Source of the DNA: an uncultured Oscillospiraceae bacterium
GTDB lineage: Bacteria; Bacillota; Clostridia; Oscillospirales; Ruminococcaceae
Assembly: GCA_905212515.1 (NCBI GenBank)
Contig: CAJMEU010000065.1
Coordinates: 1-14,431, forward strand
Reading direction: 5' to 3'
Length of the DNA: 14,431 nt
Shown here: positions 12,477 to 14,431 of the stretch, piece by piece
How the letters are laid out: each line of letters begins with the position of its first letter
How positions within the stretch are numbered: position 1 is the first letter of the stretch
Translations under genes and position numbers: made by a program
The notes under the pieces: generated by a model
The model's database searches: none
Told to the model about the DNA's origin: nothing
What the model saw: only the letters and a program-made list of their open reading frames with translations

Positions 12477-14431
12477 ATGAGAAGAGAGAGAAAAACATTT
12501 ACAGCGCTGCTGTGCGCGGCTGCCCTGCCGCTGTTTATCGGCGGACAGGCCTTCGCCGAAAGCCCTGCCCCGCCGCCGGCTGAAACCGTGGAGCTCGTGC
12601 CCGCCGAAGCGCCTTGGGAGGATGCGGCGCTGCAGGGCCTTGACGCGTGCGCCCCGCCAGCGGAGGAAGAGTTGTGCGCCGAGGATGTGACCGCCGTGCC
12701 CGCGGCAGAGGAAGCGGCTGCCGGCATGGCCGCCTTGGAGAGGGGCCATGCGGAAATGGCGCGGGACACGCCCGTTATTGTAACGTCTTTCACCCAATTA
12801 CAGGCGGCCTTGCGCGCGCCGGAAGACGCGGACATCACGGTGCGGGGGCTGATCGAGGTGACCGGCCTGCTGCGGGTGGAGGGCAAGAAGACGCTTTCCG
12901 GAGAAAGCGGCACCCTGGTGCGCGGCCCTCTTGTCCAGGAGGGGATGATCGGCGTGCTGCCGGGCGCGCGGCTGACCCTGCGGAACATCACCATCGACGG
13001 CAACAGCGCCGCCGGCGACGCGGAATACGCCATGCTCTTCGTGGACGGGCTGACGAACCCGGAAGCTGCGGTGCTGACATTGGGCGATGGCTGCGTGCTG
13101 GAAAATGCCCATATGCACAGCAGCTCGGTGTTCGGCGCGGCCGTATATGCCTACGGCCCCTACGCTTCTGTTGTCATGGAGGACGGGTCGGCCATACGCA
13201 GCTGCACCATCCAGGGCAGCGGCGGCGCGCTTGCTTTGTCGGTGACGGCGCAGTTTGATATGAGGGGCGGCGAGATCACGGGCAACAGCGCCAGCGCCTA
13301 TGGCGGCGCCGTGTTTCTGGAAAGCGCCAGCATGGTGATGAGCGGCGGCATCATCAGCGGCAACGGCGCTTCGGCCGGGGGCGGCGTCGCCATCTTGGAC
13401 ACGGGCAGAGGCAGCAGCACCATCACCCTCTCGGGCGGCGCGCTGGTGGCTGACAATACCGCCCGGGAAGAGGGAGGCGCCGAGGCGGGCCGGGGCGGCG
13501 GCATCTACCAGGGCGGCGGTGTCGTGACCCTGGATTCGCCCAGCGCGGCTGTGCGCGGGAACAGCGCCGCACAGGAGGGAGGCGGCATTTATGTTTCCCC
13601 CTGCCAGCCCTCCCCACAGGCCGTGTTCTCTCTGCGCGCCGGGCGGATCGAAAACAACAGCGCCATGTCCCGGGGCGGCGGCATCTCCTGCCGGGCGGGA
13701 GAAGTGGAAATGCGCGGAGGGGTGATCGCGGGCAATCAGGTGCTGGCCCGCGATGGGGGCGTTTTCTTCGACAGGGCGGCAGGCGCGGGCCCGGCCGCCG
13801 GTTCCGGCGCCCTTTGCGGCGGCGGCGGCATCTCGGCCGAGGCGGCCGCAGAGCCTGACGGCATGGGCGTGCTGCGTCTGCTGGGCGGCGAGATCCGCGG
13901 CAACACGGCAGAAAACTGCTATGGCGGCGGCGTGTTGTGCCAGGGCAGCGGCGGCCCGAACGCCTCGTCCCTGCTGGACGGCACGGCCATTGTGGACAAC
14001 CGCGCCCAATACGGCGGTGGGATCGCCAATGCGGGATGCTCCTCCGCCCAGGGCGGCGCGGTGTTCCTGATGCGCTCCGGCCAGGTGGAGCAGAATGCCG
14101 CCAGCCTGGACGGGGGCGGCATTTATAATGCCGAGACGCCTTGTTTCCCGCGCCCAGAGGGGCCGAGGGTGCAGCCGGAATTCGTACTGGAGGGCGGCTC
14201 TGTGCTGAACAATGCCGCCGGGCGCCTGGGCGGCGGACTGTATAATGCCCGCGGAGGTACGCCGGGCGACGACCGCCAAAGCTCCATCGGGCGCACGGCA
14301 TTCCTCATGTCTGACGCGGCCTTGCTTTATGACAACACGGCGGCTGCTGTCGGGGACGACGCCTGGAACGACAACGGCGTTTTCGCGTTGCGTAAAACTT
14401 ATCCCCCTGATGCCCAGGGGCAGCCTTTCGC
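12477..14431 (+). CDS. Large secreted Gly/Asn-rich repeat protein, probable beta-helix surface protein (partial, runs off the window)
   Basis: An uninterrupted frame of 651 codons with no stop before the right edge, so the C-terminus is missing. Residues 1-27 are a Sec signal peptide (RRERK, hydrophobic ALLCAAALPLFIGG, cleavage after AFA). An Ala/Glu/Pro-rich region of about 75 residues follows. From about residue 165 there are at least ten degenerate repeats of the form GGxIxxNxAxxxGGGI, for example GGEITGNSASAYGGAVF, GNSAAQEGGGIYV, NNSAMSRGGGIS, GGEIRGNTAENCYGGGV and NAASLDGGGIYN. These resemble the GGA[I/L/V]/FxxN repeats of chlamydial polymorphic membrane proteins and other right-handed beta-helix proteins. 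The ATG at 12477 is preceded by AAAGGCGGA (about 10 nt). A cell-surface or adhesive role is likely; a wall anchor would lie beyond the window. Confidence 0.88.
   Translation, partial: MRRERKTFTALLCAAALPLFIGGQAFAESPAPPPAETVELVPAEAPWEDAALQGLDACAPPAEEELCAEDVTAVPAAEEAAAGMAALERGHAEMARDTPVIVTSFTQLQAALRAPEDADITVRGLIEVTGLLRVEGKKTLSGESGTLVRGPLVQEGMIGVLPGARLTLRNITIDGNSAAGDAEYAMLFVDGLTNPEAAVLTLGDGCVLENAHMHSSSVFGAAVYAYGPYASVVMEDGSAIRSCTIQGSGGALALSVTAQFDMRGGEITGNSASAYGGAVFLESASMVMSGGIISGNGASAGGGVAILDTGRGSSTITLSGGALVADNTAREEGGAEAGRGGGIYQGGGVVTLDSPSAAVRGNSAAQEGGGIYVSPCQPSPQAVFSLRAGRIENNSAMSRGGGISCRAGEVEMRGGVIAGNQVLARDGGVFFDRAAGAGPAAGSGALCGGGGISAEAAAEPDGMGVLRLLGGEIRGNTAENCYGGGVLCQGSGGPNASSLLDGTAIVDNRAQYGGGIANAGCSSAQGGAVFLMRSGQVEQNAASLDGGGIYNAETPCFPRPEGPRVQPEFVLEGGSVLNNAAGRLGGGLYNARGGTPGDDRQSSIGRTAFLMSDAALLYDNTAAAVGDDAWNDNGVFALRKTYPPDAQGQPF

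Noticed and set aside
12798..14279. Open frame of 493 codons on the minus strand opposite the repeat surface protein
   Set aside because: It mirrors the codon structure of the Gly/Ala-rich plus-strand gene, has low-complexity Ala/Gly/His composition, and lacks a ribosome binding site or recognisable domain.

Overview
The window looks like a chromosomal segment of a GC-rich Clostridia member (Bacillota), probably a gut Oscillospiraceae/Ruminococcaceae-type anaerobe. The reasons are strong AGGAGG-type ribosome binding sites, sigma-A promoters often with an extended TG -10, ATGA-coupled operons, lipoproteins, a YtrA-type GntR/ABC operon, an FMN riboswitch/RibU unit and Fe-S aldo/keto reductases. 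The taxon is inferred from gene types and composition only. I see no rRNA, tRNA, IS element, integrase, phage gene or CRISPR array.

Left part (1-3553). On the minus strand lies a RibU-type riboflavin transporter gene with its own promoter, FMN riboswitch and intrinsic terminator. Upstream of it on the same strand is an unrecognised lipoprotein gene. A divergent intergenic region then leads to a plus-strand pair, an MscS-type mechanosensitive channel and a lipoprotein overlapping by ATGA, closed by a strong terminator.

Middle (3554-8905). A plus-strand operon encodes a YtrA-subfamily GntR repressor with a palindromic operator at its promoter, an ABC ATPase, an ABC-2 permease and a small zinc-ribbon protein. 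It ends at a bidirectional terminator facing a minus-strand three-TM protein. Next on the minus strand is a TetM-like ribosomal-protection-type GTPase whose domain IV tip loop differs from classical Tet proteins. Its promoter is back to back with that of a plus-strand membrane protein with a PH-like domain, and the two share one palindromic -35 hexamer (TTGCAA).

Right part (8906-12358) is a minus-strand redox cluster, in transcription order: an iron-sulfur flavoprotein, an aldo/keto reductase with two C-terminal Fe-S motifs and an intact catalytic tetrad, a MerR-family regulator broken by an in-frame amber codon, and a second Fe-S aldo/keto reductase that seems to lack the catalytic Tyr and Lys. 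The promoter before the first reductase has the 19-bp spacer and dyad typical of MerR-activated promoters, so the broken regulator appears to have lost control of its own operon.

From 12477 to the right edge, and continuing beyond it, one long plus-strand frame encodes a secreted, Gly/Asn-rich repeat protein. It is probably a right-handed beta-helix surface protein resembling chlamydial Pmp-type repeats.
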